From an uncultured Erythrobacter sp. (GTDB taxonomy: Bacteria; Pseudomonadota; Alphaproteobacteria; Sphingomonadales; Sphingomonadaceae), in contig CANMIS010000002.1 in NCBI GenBank assembly GCA_947498065.1, positions 186,001 through 250,000 on the forward strand: DNA of 64,000 bases. Reading direction: 5' to 3'. The number at the start of each line of letters is the position of its first letter. Position 1 is the stretch's first letter. Positions 63,170-64,000 of this stretch are shown here, in pieces. The position numbers and the translations under genes are program-made. Under the pieces are notes generated by a model. The model saw nothing but the letters and a program-made list of their open reading frames with translations. It searched no databases and was not told where the DNA came from.

Positions 63170-63802
63170 ATGGATCACGCGGCAAAAACGCCTGAATTTG
63201 ATGACACCGCACCAGATGTGGTCGATGACGCACGCCGCGCGCAGCGGGTGACCATTCTTATCCGTGCAGCTAAGCTGATCTCTGGCCAGGGCGAATTCGT
63301 GTGCGTTATTCGCGACGTCTCTGAAACCGGCGTCAGCGTTCGCATGTTCCACAAGCTCCCGTCATGCGAAACCATGGAGCTGCATATGCCCAGCGGCGCG
63401 ATCTATGAGATCCGCAGCGTTTGGGAGCGCGGCAATGAAGCCGGGTTTGAGTTCGCTCATTCAGTGGACGTGGCTAAGCTGATCGAGGAAGCTGGCGAAT
63501 ATCCCAAGCGCGGCATGCGCCTCGGCATGTACTTCCCGGTTGAGGTGGCGACGCTTGCTGGCAAGTATGAGGCGTTTGTCGAGAACCTGTCGCAGCAAGG
63601 CGCGCGGTTTGAATGCGATGGTTTGTTCGCTATTGATCAAACAGTGACCCTCGTTGGCGAAGGCCTAAAAGAGGTGCGCGCCAAAGTGCGCTGGCGGCGC
63701 GACAACCATTATGGCGTGGTGTTTGACGACACGTACACTCTGGGTGAATTCGCACGGCTCGCCGCCGAGCTACAAGCGCCCGTTCTTCTCGATCACGATT
63801 AA
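63170..63802 (+). CDS. PilZ domain protein, probably tandem
   Basis: 210 residues. First PilZ unit: RRAQRVTILIR (RxxxR) and DVSETGVSVR (DxSxxG), the c-di-GMP-binding signature. A second, weaker unit follows with NLSQQGARFEC and VRAKVRWRRDNHYGVVF. It probably reports c-di-GMP to an unknown target. It is monocistronic, 174 bp after tRNA-Leu. Confidence 0.85.
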   Translation: MDHAAKTPEFDDTAPDVVDDARRAQRVTILIRAAKLISGQGEFVCVIRDVSETGVSVRMFHKLPSCETMELHMPSGAIYEIRSVWERGNEAGFEFAHSVDVAKLIEEAGEYPKRGMRLGMYFPVEVATLAGKYEAFVENLSQQGARFECDGLFAIDQTVTLVGEGLKEVRAKVRWRRDNHYGVVFDDTYTLGEFARLAAELQAPVLLDHD

Positions 63803-63826
63803 ATCGGCGGTAAACCCGAGCTCAAA

Positions 63827-64000
63827 TCAGGCCGGGATGAAATCCATCGCAACACCATTGATGCAGTGCCGCTTCCCGGTTGGTTTTGGTCCATCACCAA
63901 AGATATGGCCCAAATGCCCGCCGCAATCGGCGCAGTGCACTTCGGTGCGCGGATAGCCGATCTTGTAATCGGTGGCGGTACCAACCGCGCCGGGCAGAGC
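63827..64000 (-). CDS. msrB: Peptide methionine sulfoxide reductase B, 3' part
   Basis: Reduces the R form of methionine sulfoxide. Only the C-terminal 57 residues are inside the window: [23 protein letters not shown] and [15 protein letters not shown]. The CxxC zinc pair and the catalytic Cys in RHCIN are seen. The 5' end lies beyond the window. It faces the PilZ gene tail to tail. Confidence 0.93.
   Translation of the reverse strand, partial: ALPGAVGTATDYKIGYPRTEVHCADCGGHLGHIFGDGPKPTGKRHCINGVAMDFIPA

Overview
The window is a high-GC, gene-dense chromosomal segment with no rRNA, phage, IS element or CRISPR array. Gene content (DUF2093, MmcB, TadA, IhfB, a KefB-type antiporter, many M48/M20/DUF2141 proteins) and frequent GTG/TTG starts with 1-4 nt gene overlaps point to an alphaproteobacterium, most likely Sphingomonadales, probably Erythrobacteraceae. 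That placement is inferred from recognised families; I ran no search.

Layout. 0-6 kb: purD and xseA diverge with overlapping start codons, then DUF2093, an M23 lipoprotein, a phytase-like esterase, rpmB and tadA. 6-21 kb: an odd tRNA-Ser-like gene, a SpoIIAA-like protein, RNase T2, nadC, a LytS/LytTR pair, two M48 proteases around a DsbA-like protein, an alpha/beta hydrolase, a large acidic PAS protein, a sterol-desaturase-type enzyme, MmcB and tRNA-Arg(CCG).

22-33.5 kb: seven minus-strand genes, joined mostly by ATGA overlaps, form one operon. It runs from a CHASE2-type sensor and a receiver protein to a duplicated CapC-like membrane protein with a large soluble tail, an anchored periplasmic protein, a hydrolase-like protein, a HEAT-like solenoid and a CapB/PgsB-type amide ligase. 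I read it as a machine that makes or exports a poly-gamma-glutamate-like polymer, with its own sensory module. A receiver-Hpt protein coupled to an outer-membrane barrel is transcribed divergently from it.

35.9-39.6 kb: two small secreted Asn/Asp/Ser-rich proteins, a C39-type protease, a small exported protein and an outer-membrane barrel with an N-terminal coiled coil. This matches the layout of the Pseudomonas Fap functional-amyloid system in a lineage where I do not know it to be described. A perfect 32-bp inverted repeat closes the cluster.

40-64 kb is mostly housekeeping: M20 amidohydrolase, diacylglycerol kinase family, rpe, heparinase II/III family, purH, msrA, a Fur/Zur regulator, dxs, MOSC protein, crotonase, a peptide-use block (POT transporter, two amidohydrolases, FKBP isomerase) with a divergent GntR regulator, ihfB, a cation/proton antiporter, tRNA-Leu(TAA), a PilZ protein and the 3' part of msrB.

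A third signal is non-coding. Two copies of a structured element lie 7-8 nt after the stop codons of the LytTR regulator gene and purH, in the same orientation to the gene. Their hairpins keep pairing while the bases change, which is what selection on RNA structure looks like.
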